DNA of 46,785 bases from Pseudomonadales bacterium (GTDB lineage Bacteria; Pseudomonadota; Gammaproteobacteria; Pseudomonadales; Azotimanducaceae). Location of the stretch: NCBI GenBank assembly GCA_022825925.1, contig JAJDVW010000149.1, forward strand, positions 1 through 46,785. Reading direction: 5' to 3'. Below, in pieces: positions 20,261 through 28,982 of the stretch. How positions within the stretch are numbered: position 1 is the stretch's first letter; each line of letters opens with the position of its first letter. Made by a program: the position numbers and the translations under genes. The notes below the pieces were generated by a model, which did not search any database, was not told the origin of the DNA, and worked only from the letters and a program-made list of their open reading frames with translations.

Positions 20261-21019
20261 CTACTCCATTGTGTCTGCGATGGGCACGTCGGCGATGAAC
20301 TCCCGGAGCAGGCGCCGGTCGTCCGCGTCCAGCGGACGCGCGGCCAGCAGGTCGGGCCGCCTCTGCCACGTGCGCCCGAGCGCTTCCTTCCGGCGCCATC
20401 GGGCCACGGCGCCGTGATCGCCGCCGAGCAGCACGTCCGGCACCGGTTCGCCGCCGAAGCTGGCCGGGCGCGTGAAGTGCGGGTGGTCGAGCAGTCCGTC
20501 GGCGTGGGACTCCGCGTCGACCGATTCGGCGTTGCCGAGCGTCCCCGGAAGTAGCCTCGCGACCGCGTCGAGGACGACCATCACGGCGAGTTCGCCGCCG
20601 CTCAGCACGAAGTCGCCGAGCGACAGCTCGAGGTCCACCTCCCGGCGGACGAAGCGCTCGTCCACGCCCTCGTAGCGGCCCGCCACGAACACGAGGCAAT
20701 CCATCTCGGCGAGTTCCGCTGCGACGCGATGATCGAACTTGCGGCCCTGCGGAGACAGGAACACCGTCGTCACCGGGCCGGGGGCGGCCGCACGCGCTTC
20801 GTTCAACGCGCGCGTCAGCGGCTCCGCCTTCATCACCATTCCCGGCCCGCCGCCGTAGGGGCGGTCGTCGACGGTCGCGTGGCGGTCGTCCGTGTGGTCC
20901 CTCGGATCAATGACCCGGAAGGACAGGAGGTCCCGGGCGATCGCCCGTCCGACCACCCCGTCGCCGCCGGTCAGCGCGTCGAACATGCGCGGGAAGATAC
21001 TGATGGCGGCGGTCCACAT
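20261..21019 (-). CDS. trmD: tRNA (guanine-N1)-methyltransferase
   Basis: Methylates G37 of tRNAs with SAM. The 252-residue SPOUT protein shows [18 protein letters not shown] near residue 55, the knot region [13 protein letters not shown] near 108, and [20 protein letters not shown] near 130, followed by PHFTRPASF. Start ATG lies 2 bp from the rimM stop; operon position is classical. Confidence 0.98.
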   Translation of the reverse strand: MWTAAISIFPRMFDALTGGDGVVGRAIARDLLSFRVIDPRDHTDDRHATVDDRPYGGGPGMVMKAEPLTRALNEARAAAPGPVTTVFLSPQGRKFDHRVAAELAEMDCLVFVAGRYEGVDERFVRREVDLELSLGDFVLSGGELAVMVVLDAVARLLPGTLGNAESVDAESHADGLLDHPHFTRPASFGGEPVPDVLLGGDHGAVARWRRKEALGRTWQRRPDLLAARPLDADDRRLLREFIADVPIADTME

Positions 21020-21021
21020 GG

Positions 21022-21591
21022 CTAGAAGTCCGGGTCCCAGTCGACCACGATCACGCCGCGTTCGAGGTCGACTTCACGGGCCACCTGCGCGATGAACGGA
21101 ATGAGCCGCTCCCGACCCTCCTCCCGGACCACGAGGGCATCGTTGGCGCCGGTGGCCATGAGGGTCTCGACCCGGCCCAGGTCCGTCCCGGCCACCGTCG
21201 TGACCGACAGTCCGATGAGGTCGCGCCAGTAGTATTCGTCCGCTTCCGGGGCCGGCAGGACGCTCTCCTTCACCGCCACCAGCGCGCCGCGCCATGCCGC
21301 CGCCGCATCGCGGTCGGCAACGCCGTCGATGCTGCAACGGAAGCCCTCGCCGTGGGGGCGGACCTGCTGCACGCGGACCTCCCGCCAGCTGCCGTCGCCG
21401 TTGCGGTCCAAGTGCCACGGGCGGTAGTCCGCGAGGTTCTCGGGCGGGTCGGTGTAGGACCGCACGCGCAACCAGCCGCGCACCCCGTAGGGCGCTTCGA
21501 TGCGGCCCACGACAACCATTGCGTCGTCCTCGGACGCGCGCTCCGGCGCGCAAAAGCCGGGTTCGTCTGGAAGGGCCTGTGGGGCCGCCAT
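21022..21591 (-). CDS. rimM: 16S rRNA maturation factor RimM
   Basis: Assists 30S head assembly and binds S19. The N-terminal domain has VVVGRIEAPYGVRGWLRVRS, the C-terminal PRC barrel has EYYWRDLIGLSV and ends DLERGVIVVDWDPDF. Two ATGs compete, at 21595-21597 and 21589-21591. The second is preferred because GGAG sits 8 bp before it but only 2 bp before the first. About 189 residues. Between rpsP and trmD as expected. Confidence 0.95.
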   Translation of the reverse strand: MAAPQALPDEPGFCAPERASEDDAMVVVGRIEAPYGVRGWLRVRSYTDPPENLADYRPWHLDRNGDGSWREVRVQQVRPHGEGFRCSIDGVADRDAAAAWRGALVAVKESVLPAPEADEYYWRDLIGLSVTTVAGTDLGRVETLMATGANDALVVREEGRERLIPFIAQVAREVDLERGVIVVDWDPDF

Positions 21592-21632
21592 GTGCATCGC
21601 TCCGCTCGCTGCGCCGCGCAGCGAGGCCGTGC

Positions 21633-21896
21633 TCAGGCAGACTGGGCCGCCGCGGCCCGTCTGGCGCTGTCGATGAGCTGCCTGGCACGTTCGCTGGGCT
21701 GGGCGCCCACCGACAGCCAGTAGTCCACCCGGTCGAGGTCGATCCGCGTGCGCTCTTCCTGGCCGCGCGCGACCGGGTTGTAGAAGCCGATGCGTTCGAT
21801 GAACCGTCCGTCCCGCTTCGCCGTCCGGTCGGCGACGGTCACGTGGAAGAACGGGCTTATTTTGGCACCGTGTCTCGCGAGGCGAATCGTGACCAT
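21633..21896 (-). CDS. rpsP: 30S ribosomal protein S16
   Basis: Small-subunit assembly protein. The 87-residue sequence begins [20 protein letters not shown] and contains [14 protein letters not shown] and [13 protein letters not shown], all standard S16 segments. First gene of the rpsP-rimM-trmD-rplS set; the ffh stop lies 136 bp upstream, and that gap contains a 21-bp tandem repeat. Confidence 0.98.
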   Translation of the reverse strand: MVTIRLARHGAKISPFFHVTVADRTAKRDGRFIERIGFYNPVARGQEERTRIDLDRVDYWLSVGAQPSERARQLIDSARRAAAAQSA

Positions 21897-21936
21897 GGGC
21901 TACGTTATCTTCTCGAAAAGATGCGGCATTCTACAG

Positions 21937-21999
21937 GAGGGGTTGGGCGGTGGGAACGAGAGGGTCGGCGGCGCAAACGAGGGGGTGGGCGGCGGGAAC
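21937..21999. repeat. 21-bp tandem repeat in the ffh-rpsP gap (three units)
   Basis: Three 21-bp units start at 21937, 21958 and 21979, each beginning GAG and ending AAC. Read on the plus strand each spells E-x-(L/V)-G-G-(G/A)-N. That matches the heptad pattern of the xerD array, which reads on the opposite strand. It lies in the leader of rpsP and does not look like part of an expressed gene. Confidence 0.8.
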
Positions 22000-22032
22000 G
22001 CCGCGTCGCCCGACACGCCGCGGCGCGCTGCG

Positions 22033-23415
22033 TCACCGGCGGCGGCGTCCGCGCCCCGCCGACCGCTGCGCCTGACCCTGCGCGTTCAGGGCGCGCATCA
22101 TCTTCTGCATGCCGCCCTTGCGCGTCACCTTCTTCATGGTGCGCTGCATCTGCCGGTGCTCCTTCAGCAACCGGTTCACCTCCTGGATGCGGGTTCCGCT
22201 GCCCAGCGAGATGCGCCGCTTGCGCGAACCGTTGAGAATCTCCGGGTAGCGGCGCTCCTGGGGGGTCATCGAATCGATGATCGCCTCCATGCGGCGCATC
22301 CGCCCCGGGTCCATGCCGGCCTGCGCCGACGCCGGCAACTGGTTCATGCCGGGGAGTTTCTCCAGCATGCTCTCCATGCCGCCGAGGTTGGCCATCTGGC
22401 GCAACTGTTCGCGCAGGTCCTCGAGGTCGAACTTCTGACCGCGCCCCATCTTGCGCACGAGGCGCCGGGCCTGGGTCTTGTCCACCTTGCGCTCGGCTTC
22501 CTCGATGAGCGTCAGGACGTCGCCCATGCCCAGGATGCGAGAGGCAATGCGCTCCGGATGGAAGGGTTCCAGGCCGTCGGTCTTCTCGCCGGTGCCGAGG
22601 AACTTGATGGGCTTGCCGGTCAGCGCCCGGACCGACATCGCCGCACCGCCCCGGGCGTCCCCGTCCGCCTTGGCGAGCACGACCCCGGTCAGGGGCAACG
22701 CCCGGTCGAACGCCTTGGCGGTGACCGCCGCGTCCTGGCCCGTCATCGCATCGACGACGAAAAGCGTTTCCACCGGCCCGAGCGCGGCGTGCAGCGCCGC
22801 GATCTCGGCCATCATCTCCTCGTCCACGGCCAGACGCCCGGCCGTGTCGACGATCAGGACATCGTCGAAGCCGGCCCGCGCGTCGCTCAAGGCCCGCTCG
22901 GCGATCGCCACGGGGGTCTCATCGGCCGCGCTCACGATGAAGCGCGCCCCGACCTCGTCGGCGAGGGCGTGCAACTGGTCGATCGCCGCCGGGCGGTAGA
23001 CGTCGGCGCTCACCACCGCCACTTTCTTCTTCCCGCGCTCCTTGAGCAGGCGCGCGAGCTTCGCGACGGTCGTCGTCTTGCCGGAGCCCTGCAGGCCGGC
23101 CATCAGCACGACGGCCGGCGGCGCGGCCGACAGGTCGAGGGCGTCGTTCGCCTCGCCCATCAGGGCGGTGAGTTCGTCGCGCACGATCCCGACGAACGCC
23201 TCGCCCGGATTGACCGCGGACGTCACCGTCCGCCCCACGGCCTTGCGCTGCACTTCGCCGGTGAAGGAACGCACCACCTCCAGCGCGACGTCCGCCTCGA
23301 GCAGCGCCATGCGCACCTCGCGCACCGACGCACCGACGTTTTCCTCGGTGAGATGGGCCTTGCCCGCGAGTCCCCGGAAGGTCTGCGCGAGGCGGTCACT
23401 CAGGCTGTCGAACAT
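22033..23415 (-). CDS. ffh: Signal recognition particle protein Ffh
   Basis: GTPase of the SRP that targets nascent membrane proteins. The 460-residue protein has the N domain, then GTPase motifs MAGLQGSGKTTTVAKLA near 105, VDTAGRLAVDEEM near 190 and GTGEKTDGLEPF near 260, and a Met-rich M domain (KMGRGQKFDLEDL, GGMESMLEKLPGMNQLP) with a basic Arg-rich tail. Start ATG 23413-23415. Confidence 0.98.
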   Translation of the reverse strand: MFDSLSDRLAQTFRGLAGKAHLTEENVGASVREVRMALLEADVALEVVRSFTGEVQRKAVGRTVTSAVNPGEAFVGIVRDELTALMGEANDALDLSAAPPAVVLMAGLQGSGKTTTVAKLARLLKERGKKKVAVVSADVYRPAAIDQLHALADEVGARFIVSAADETPVAIAERALSDARAGFDDVLIVDTAGRLAVDEEMMAEIAALHAALGPVETLFVVDAMTGQDAAVTAKAFDRALPLTGVVLAKADGDARGGAAMSVRALTGKPIKFLGTGEKTDGLEPFHPERIASRILGMGDVLTLIEEAERKVDKTQARRLVRKMGRGQKFDLEDLREQLRQMANLGGMESMLEKLPGMNQLPASAQAGMDPGRMRRMEAIIDSMTPQERRYPEILNGSRKRRISLGSGTRIQEVNRLLKEHRQMQRTMKKVTRKGGMQKMMRALNAQGQAQRSAGRGRRRR

Positions 23416-23483
23416 GGAGCGGCTTCCGTCCCGTGAAAGGCGACCGCGGCGCCCAGGGAGACGCACGCCGACCGTGGCGCGGC

Positions 23484-23489
23484 AGTATA
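23484..23489 (-). promoter_or_regulatory. ffh: Possible -10 box of the ffh operon
   Basis: On the minus strand GCTATACTG gives a good TATACT box about 70 bp before the ffh start, in the 250-bp divergent gap. A TTGTCG lies 21 bp further upstream, too far for an ideal -35. A 12-bp near-tandem duplication (CGAAGGCCCGGA, CGAAGGCCCGAC) fills the space between, which may have stretched the spacer. Confidence 0.35.
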
Positions 23490-23665
23490 GCGAAGGCCCG
23501 GACGAAGGCCCGACAAAACACCTCTGCTGCACACGGGACGCCGCGAGAGCGTTCCCTACATCGGTCGTGGGCCCCCACACCTTCCGCTGGGTGCGTGCAG
23601 GAGGCAAGCCTGTTTGTTCCCACCCGCAGTAACATGCTGTCCCCCGCCATACACGGAGACCACGC

Positions 23666-24583
23666 ATGAAGATCGGCATCTACGGAGGCAACGTCCGTCG
23701 CGGCGCGCCGCTCACCAGTCTCGTCGACGAGATCGTCCGCTTCGAGGAGGCCGGGTTCGCCAGCTACTGGACGCCCCAGGTGCCAACCTTCGATGCGTTG
23801 ACGGTGCTCGCGCTCGCGGGGCAGCAGACGAGCCGCATCGAACTGGGGACCGCCGTCGTGCCGAGTTATCCGCGCCATCCCAACGCGCTCGCCCAGCAGG
23901 CGGCCACTGCGAATGCGCTCGCCGGCGGACGCCTGGTGCTTGGCGTCGGGCCGTCGCACGCGCCGGGGATCGAGGCACTCGGTCTCGCCTACGACCGCCC
24001 CGCCCTGCACATGCGGGAATACGTCACCATCCTGCGCGCTCTGGCGAGCGAGGGACAGGTGGACTTCGAGGGCGAGATGTACCGCATGAAGACGGGCTTC
24101 GCCTGCCCCGACGCGTCGCCGTTCCCCATCGTCATCTCGGCGCTCGCGCCGCTCATGCTGAAGGCCGCCGGCGAAGTGGCGGACGGCACCGTGACCTGGA
24201 TGGTGGGACGCGAGACGATCGCGGGCTCCACGGCGCCGCGCATCCGCGCCGCCGCCGAGGCCGCGGGCCGGCCGGAGCCGCGCGTCGTGGTCGGGCTGCC
24301 GGTGTGCGTCCACGACGACCACGCGCAGGCGACCGCGCGCGCGGTCGGCATCTTCAAGGGCTACGGGATGCTGCCGAACTACCGCCGGCAACTCGACGCG
24401 GAAGGCCTCGGCGAAGCCGGCGAGATCGCCGTCGTCGGCAACGAGGACGAGGTCACGTCCCAGATCCAGGCATTCCTCGACGCCGGGGCGACGGAGGTGA
24501 TCGCGAGCGTCTACCCGGCCGGCGACGACAGCCGCGGTTCCTTCGCGCGGACGCACGCGCTGCTCGAGAGCCTGCTCGACTGA
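23666..24583 (+). CDS. F420-type LLM-class flavin-dependent oxidoreductase
   Basis: Luciferase-like TIM-barrel oxidoreductase; 305 residues. Typical segments are FEEAGFASYWTPQVPTFDALT near residue 30, RIELGTAVVPSYPRHP near 60, AGGRLVLGVGPSH near 90 and the C-terminal GATEVIAS. In this family the cofactor is often F420 but FMN is possible, and the substrate cannot be read from sequence. GGAG lies 7 bp before the ATG. It overlaps the following kinase gene by the bases of its own stop codon. Confidence 0.85.
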   Translation: MKIGIYGGNVRRGAPLTSLVDEIVRFEEAGFASYWTPQVPTFDALTVLALAGQQTSRIELGTAVVPSYPRHPNALAQQAATANALAGGRLVLGVGPSHAPGIEALGLAYDRPALHMREYVTILRALASEGQVDFEGEMYRMKTGFACPDASPFPIVISALAPLMLKAAGEVADGTVTWMVGRETIAGSTAPRIRAAAEAAGRPEPRVVVGLPVCVHDDHAQATARAVGIFKGYGMLPNYRRQLDAEGLGEAGEIAVVGNEDEVTSQIQAFLDAGATEVIASVYPAGDDSRGSFARTHALLESLLD

Positions 24584-25479
24584 GTTCCGAGCGGGACTTC
24601 TGGGTCGTCGGGCACGTCACCCGGGACCGTATCCGGATCGGGGGCGAGGTCCGGCAGCAGCCGGGCGGCGCAGCCTGGTACGCATCGCTCGCGCTGCGCC
24701 GGCTCGGGGGCGAACCGGGCGTCGTCACGAAGACCGCGGCCGCCGACCGGGCGGGTCTCCTGGACGACTTCGAGAAAGCCGGGATCCCCGTGACCTGGCG
24801 CGTGAGCGACGCGACGACGACGTTCGAGAACACCTACGTCGATGCCGATCTCGAGCGACGCCGCCAGGCGGTGGACGCGGTGGCCGACCCGTTCGGCGTT
24901 GACGACCTGGCCGACGTACGCGGGCGGGTGCTGTTGCTCGGACCGCTGACCGTGGCGGACATGCCGGTCCCGTTCCTGCGCGCGGCGGCGGCGCGCGGCG
25001 CCGTGGGGCTCGACGCGCAGGGGATGGTGCGGCGCCTGGCGGACGGGCGCATCGCGCACGCCCGGTGGCAGGACCAGGACGCCGGCCTCGCCGCCGTCGC
25101 CTTCCTCAAGGTCGACGACGAGGAAGCGGCCGTCCTGACCGGCGAGCGGGATCCCGAGCGCGCCGCGCGCCTGCTGGCCGACCGGCTCGGGCACCCGCCC
25201 CGCGAGGCGGTCGTCTCGCGCGCCGGGCGCGGCGCCCTCATCTGCGCCGGCGGGCGCGTGCACCGCATCGCCGCGTTCCCGGCGGCGGACCCCGTCGACC
25301 CCACCGGCCTCGGCGACACCTTCTTCGCGGCCTACCTGCATCGGCGGCTCGCGGGGGAGGACGCCGTCGAAGCCGGGCGGTTTGCCGCGGCGACGGCGGC
25401 GCTTGCGTTGCAGCGTTTCGGGCCGTTCGCGGGGAGCGAGCGGGACGTGCGCAGGGTGCTCGGGGAGCCTGGCGTGTAA
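24580..25479 (+). CDS. PfkB-family sugar/nucleoside kinase, probable CTG start
   Basis: Ribokinase-like phosphotransferase. N-terminal WVVGHVTRDRIRIGG, substrate-lid region QQPGGAAWYASLALRRLGG, and the PfkB signature DPVDPTGLGDTFFAAYLH near residue 245 with its catalytic Asp. Substrate unknown. No ATG, GTG or TTG lies in frame between the upstream gene and the conserved N-terminus. The only candidate start is CTG at 24580-24582, which overlaps the upstream TGA as CTGA. Either this is a real CTG start with translational coupling, or the start has mutated. Any later start would delete the conserved first strand. Confidence 0.82.
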   Translation: MSSERDFWVVGHVTRDRIRIGGEVRQQPGGAAWYASLALRRLGGEPGVVTKTAAADRAGLLDDFEKAGIPVTWRVSDATTTFENTYVDADLERRRQAVDAVADPFGVDDLADVRGRVLLLGPLTVADMPVPFLRAAAARGAVGLDAQGMVRRLADGRIAHARWQDQDAGLAAVAFLKVDDEEAAVLTGERDPERAARLLADRLGHPPREAVVSRAGRGALICAGGRVHRIAAFPAADPVDPTGLGDTFFAAYLHRRLAGEDAVEAGRFAAATAALALQRFGPFAGSERDVRRVLGEPGV

Positions 25480-25682
25480 CGCGGGCGGGTATGGAGGCAT
25501 GCGCGCATGGGTCTCCTGCTGCATAGGTCATCTGCCAATTCGACCCCATCACCATCCCACCACATCAAACTGACGTTATCGCTTCTGGCGTCAAAACTCG
25601 ACCCGCGGGCGACAACGCAGGCCAGCCGGCAGGAGCATGTCGGCTCTACCGGGACCGGCCATCGAGTCCACCGACAGTGACG

Positions 25683-25756
25683 TGGAGGCTGGAGCCGGAA
25701 TCGAACCGGCGTACACGGATTTGCAGTCCGCTGCATGACCACTCTGCCATCCAGCC
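25683..25756 (-). tRNA. tRNA-Cys (GCA)
   Basis: On the minus strand the cloverleaf is complete: acceptor GGCTGGA/TCCAGCC, anticodon arm CGGACTGCAAATCCG with anticodon GCA, T arm GCCGGTTCGATTCCGGC, and encoded CCA; 74 nt. Downstream on its strand (25563-25585) TGACG and CGTCA could form a weak hairpin. The 203 bp from 25480 to 25682 otherwise show no gene; they include a perfect CATGCGCGCATG palindrome near 25500. Confidence 0.98.
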
Positions 25757-25857
25757 CCGGCGGCAGGGTCGCGCATCCTATCACCTGACGGGTGCGTACT
25801 GGCGGTGTTCGGCTCGACTGCTCCCGGGGGCCCGGCGAGCCGGGGAGCGGGACGGGC

Positions 25858-25929
25858 CGGGTGGCCGAGGGTGGTTGCCCACCCCCGGCTCCCGCAGATC
25901 CGGACATGCCCAACCCGGGCTTCCGGCTC
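25858..25929 (-). ncRNA. Group II intron domain V-VI relic
   Basis: On the minus strand 25929-25896 is a 34-nt hairpin with the domain V plan. It opens GAGCCGGA, pairing with TCCGGATC, with an inner GCCC/GGGC stem and a short bulge on the 3' side. The AGC triad is intact, but the loop is not GNRA and one inner pair is mismatched. One base later, 25894-25858 folds as domain VI would: CGGG/CCCG, GCCG/CGGC and GGGTGG/CCACCC around a GCAA loop, with an unpaired A on the 3' strand where the branch point belongs. No reverse transcriptase is present, so this is probably a dead 3' end. Confidence 0.5.
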
Positions 25930-26203
25930 CTCGAACCGTGGTTCTCGCTACGCGCAGCGCTCGCATCCCGGAGACGCCATTTCCGACGCCGGTGGGTGGC
26001 CGCGCAAGGCCCGCCTCCAAAGACACGTTGTGGGCTCCACCGGTCCACGCGCGCGCACGCCAAGCTCGCTACTGGGGCACTCCGGGCCAGGACATCTCCC
26101 GGACACGGTCGTCGCCGGCACGCCGGCTAGTCCCCGACCGCAGGGACGACACTTGGCTCGGTCCGAGCCGATTGGGGCGGAGATTCCGGCAAGCGCCGCC
26201 CCC
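25930..26203. other. Gene-free GC-rich stretch, probably the rest of the intron relic
   Basis: No protein with recognisable motifs occurs on either strand between the DUF3500 stop and the domain V-like hairpin. Open frames exist on both strands but are of the low-complexity kind expected at this GC content. If the intron call is right, this should hold remains of domains I-IV on the minus strand; I cannot confirm them by eye. Confidence 0.35.
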
Positions 26204-27379
26204 TCAATGCGGGTGCCCAAGCAAGTGCTGCCTGAGCAGGTCCTTCCCATAATCGTTCCCGTTGGGCGTCCGCACCACCGTATGCACGTGGTTGCGGCTC
26301 GGTCCCCTGGGGCCGTCCAGCGCCACCGGCCCCTGGTGGTCGTACTCGATCATGATCACCGGTGAGTGGATGCGGTAGTAGAAGACCGCGTCCGGACCCG
26401 TGTCGCCGATCCAGGCGAAGTACGTGTCGTCCCAGTGGCGCTCCACCTCCGAGAGGCGGACCGCGGCGTGCCCGTCCCGCAGGTTCCCGGTGTACAGCCC
26501 GACCAGCGCGAGAGCCAGCTCCCGCTGGGCGTCATCGAGTTCGCCGAGGCGAATGCCCTCGTACGGCACCACGGCGTTGTCGCTGAACTGCTCGGCGTGG
26601 TTGTTGCTTCGGGCCTTGTTCGGATCGATGACGGCGACCGCGCGCTGCCCGTCGTCGAGGGCGTTGATCAGGGCGAGGCCGGCCGCCAGTTCCTCCTCGA
26701 GGATGGCCGTGCCGGCGAACCGTCCCGTGTCGGCGCGCATGGGCTCGGAGCCCATGAAGGTCGGCGTGAGCACGACCTGATCGCCCAGGACGAAGCAGTT
26801 CACGACGAGATGGTGGCCGTCGAGCTGCCAGCCCCACGGGCTGCTGTCCGATGGCTCGCCCATCACCGTGAACCAGTAGCGCCGTTCCCCGTATTCGTCG
26901 TGGTCGTCCAGCAGATCGGCCAGGTGGCCTTCGAGACGCATGATGTCCCGGGACGTCTCGAACCCCCGCGTGCTCAGCGTCGCCGCCATCAGGCCGAACG
27001 CCGCCGCGGTCTGCGCCTCGTCCATCTCGATGAGCCCGACGCCCTGCCGCGCCGCGAGGTGGATGTTGGACCAGCGCCGCCATTCCGGATCGTCGACGGC
27101 AAACAGCGTGCGGCCGCGCTGTTCCGGGGTGAGACTCGCGAGAAACGCGGCCGCGGCGTCGCGGATCGGTTCGGTGCTGACGCCCGTGGCCCGGATGTGA
27201 AACAGGCCCGACTCGACTTCGCCGTCGGCGGTGACGCCGACAAACGGCTCCTCAAGCATTGCGCCCTCCACCGCCGGCCAGAGGACGCGCGATGCCACGA
27301 TGGGATTCCAGACCGCCAGGCCGACCAGGACGACCAGTGCAGCCATCCCCCGTCCGATCCACTTCAGCAGTCGGCGCAT
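26204..27379 (-). CDS. DUF3500 domain protein, membrane-anchored or secreted
   Basis: A 391-residue protein of unknown function. The N-terminus MRRLLKWIGRGMAALVVLVG is a signal anchor. The remainder matches the DUF3500 pattern as I know it: RDAAAAFLASLTPEQRGRTL near 50, GWQLDGHHLVVNCFV near 165, VIDPNKARSNNHAEQFSDNA near 255, VPYEGIRLGELDDAQRELAL, and a C-terminal SRNHVHTVVRTPNGNDYG. Asn/His-rich segments could bind metal, but that is a guess. Start ATG 27377-27379 after an AGGAAGGGAG ribosome site. Divergent from the PhoX-like gene. Confidence 0.85.
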   Translation of the reverse strand: MRRLLKWIGRGMAALVVLVGLAVWNPIVASRVLWPAVEGAMLEEPFVGVTADGEVESGLFHIRATGVSTEPIRDAAAAFLASLTPEQRGRTLFAVDDPEWRRWSNIHLAARQGVGLIEMDEAQTAAAFGLMAATLSTRGFETSRDIMRLEGHLADLLDDHDEYGERRYWFTVMGEPSDSSPWGWQLDGHHLVVNCFVLGDQVVLTPTFMGSEPMRADTGRFAGTAILEEELAAGLALINALDDGQRAVAVIDPNKARSNNHAEQFSDNAVVPYEGIRLGELDDAQRELALALVGLYTGNLRDGHAAVRLSEVERHWDDTYFAWIGDTGPDAVFYYRIHSPVIMIEYDHQGPVALDGPRGPSRNHVHTVVRTPNGNDYGKDLLRQHLLGHPH

Positions 27380-27515
27380 CGTGCTCCCTTCCTCGGCTCG
27401 TTCGCGGGCGTTCGCCTTGACTCGCAGTGTAGCGCAGCGACCTGGGATTGGCCGCCGCGATCGACTGCTAAGATCAGCGTCAGGCGCATACGCGCAGACG
27501 GTGGAGGAGTTCGGC

Positions 27516-28982
27516 GTGGCCGGAGTGAACAGGAGATCGATGCTGGGGGTCGGCGCGGCGGCGTTCGCCCTGCCGTCGCTGCGGGGACTATGGGCCGGCG
27601 AGGTCGCCCCGGGCACGCTGGCCCCCGTTGCCGACGCCGTCGGCGGCTTGCCGCTCCTGCGGCTGCGGGAGGGATTCTCCTACCGCTCGTTCTCCTGGAC
27701 GGGCGACGCCATGGCGGGCGGCGGCGTCGTGCCCGGGCGCCACGACGGCATGGCGGCCGTCCCGGCCGCGGACGGCGGCGTCACGCTGCTCCGCAACCAC
27801 GAAGAGGTCATCGGCGCGCCTTTCGGGGGCGACGGGACACCCGTGTACGACGCGTTCGCGCTGCCGCCGGGTACGGAAGGCGCCCCGGAGGGCTTTCCGG
27901 GTTTCGGCGGCGGCGTCACCGCGGTCTCTTACGCGCCCGACCGCGAGCCGTCGACCGTGGCGCTGCTCGCGGGCACCGCCGTGAACTGCGCGGGGGGACC
28001 GACCGGCTGGGGCTCGTGGCTCACCTGCGAGGAGCTCGTCCTGCGCGCGAGCCGAATCGGCGCGCGGGACCACGGCTACGTCTTCGAGGTCCCGGCGGTT
28101 GGCGCAGCGAGCGGCCGGCCGATCGTCGACATGGGCCTGTTCCGGCACGAGGCCGCGGCGGTCGACCCGGCGACGGGCATCGTCTACCTGACCGAGGACA
28201 ACAGCGCGCTTTCCGGCTTCTACCGGTTCCTGCCGCGGAATCGTCAGCCGCGAGCAGGCGCGCTGGAGGAAGGCGGCCAACTCGAGATGTTGCGCGTGCG
28301 CGGCGCCTCGAACGCGGACCTGCGCGCCCCTGCCCGGGGCGACGAGTACGAGGTCGACTGGGTCCCCGTCCCGGAACCGGACCGCGACCCCGAGGCGTTC
28401 GCGCCGGGCGACTTCGGGGGCGATGTCGTGGGCGTGGGGAAGTCGGGTCCGTACCTGCAGGGGGAAGCGGCCGGCGGCGCGCGCTTCGCCCGCGGGGAGG
28501 GCGCCTGGCAGCAAGGCGGCTCGATCTACTGGGTCGACACGGCGGGAGGTCCGGCCGGCGCGGGATCCGTCTGGGTGTACGAACCGGCGAAGTCCACGCT
28601 GCGGGCACTGTACGTCTCGCCGCGCGAAGCGGTCGCCGACGCACCGGACAACATCACCGTGCACGCGAACGGCCTCGTGCTCGCCTGCGAGGACGGCGGC
28701 GGCGTCCACGCTGGCGGCGAACTCGTCCGCGGTACGCGGCTGCTCGCCCTCGGCAGGGACGGGCGCGTGGTAGAGGTCGGCGAGAACAACATCGTCCTCG
28801 AGGGGCCCTTACCGAACCGGCCGGTGATCCCGCCCGGGGACTACCGCGGCTCGGAATGGGCGGGCGCCACGTTTTCGCCGGACGGCGATACGCTCTTCGT
28901 CAACATCCAGACGCCGGGCATCACGTTCGCCATTACGGGTCCCTGGGACGCCCTTGCGGCAGGCGCGCTCGCGTCGACATAG
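27516..28982 (+). CDS. PhoX-type (DUF839) phosphatase, Tat-exported
   Basis: Predicted periplasmic phosphatase. It begins VAGVNRRSMLGVGAAAFALP, a twin-arginine-like signal. PhoX/DUF839 metal-site segments are all present: TLLRNHEEV near 95, GSWLTCEELVL near 170, GLFRHEAAAVDP near 205, VYLTEDNSALSGFYRF near 220, and a C-terminal SEWAGATFSPDGDTLFVNIQ near 450. Start GTG 27516-27518 lies 6 bp after GGAGGAG. A TAAGAT near 27470 may be the -10 box. Family is firm; phosphatase activity is only shown for some members. Confidence 0.85.
   Translation: MAGVNRRSMLGVGAAAFALPSLRGLWAGEVAPGTLAPVADAVGGLPLLRLREGFSYRSFSWTGDAMAGGGVVPGRHDGMAAVPAADGGVTLLRNHEEVIGAPFGGDGTPVYDAFALPPGTEGAPEGFPGFGGGVTAVSYAPDREPSTVALLAGTAVNCAGGPTGWGSWLTCEELVLRASRIGARDHGYVFEVPAVGAASGRPIVDMGLFRHEAAAVDPATGIVYLTEDNSALSGFYRFLPRNRQPRAGALEEGGQLEMLRVRGASNADLRAPARGDEYEVDWVPVPEPDRDPEAFAPGDFGGDVVGVGKSGPYLQGEAAGGARFARGEGAWQQGGSIYWVDTAGGPAGAGSVWVYEPAKSTLRALYVSPREAVADAPDNITVHANGLVLACEDGGGVHAGGELVRGTRLLALGRDGRVVEVGENNIVLEGPLPNRPVIPPGDYRGSEWAGATFSPDGDTLFVNIQTPGITFAITGPWDALAAGALAST

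Noticed and set aside
25677..26252. Open plus-strand frame covering tRNA-Cys and the region after it
   Set aside because: It runs through the tRNA and the intron-like hairpins, lacks a ribosome site, and the protein has no recognisable feature.
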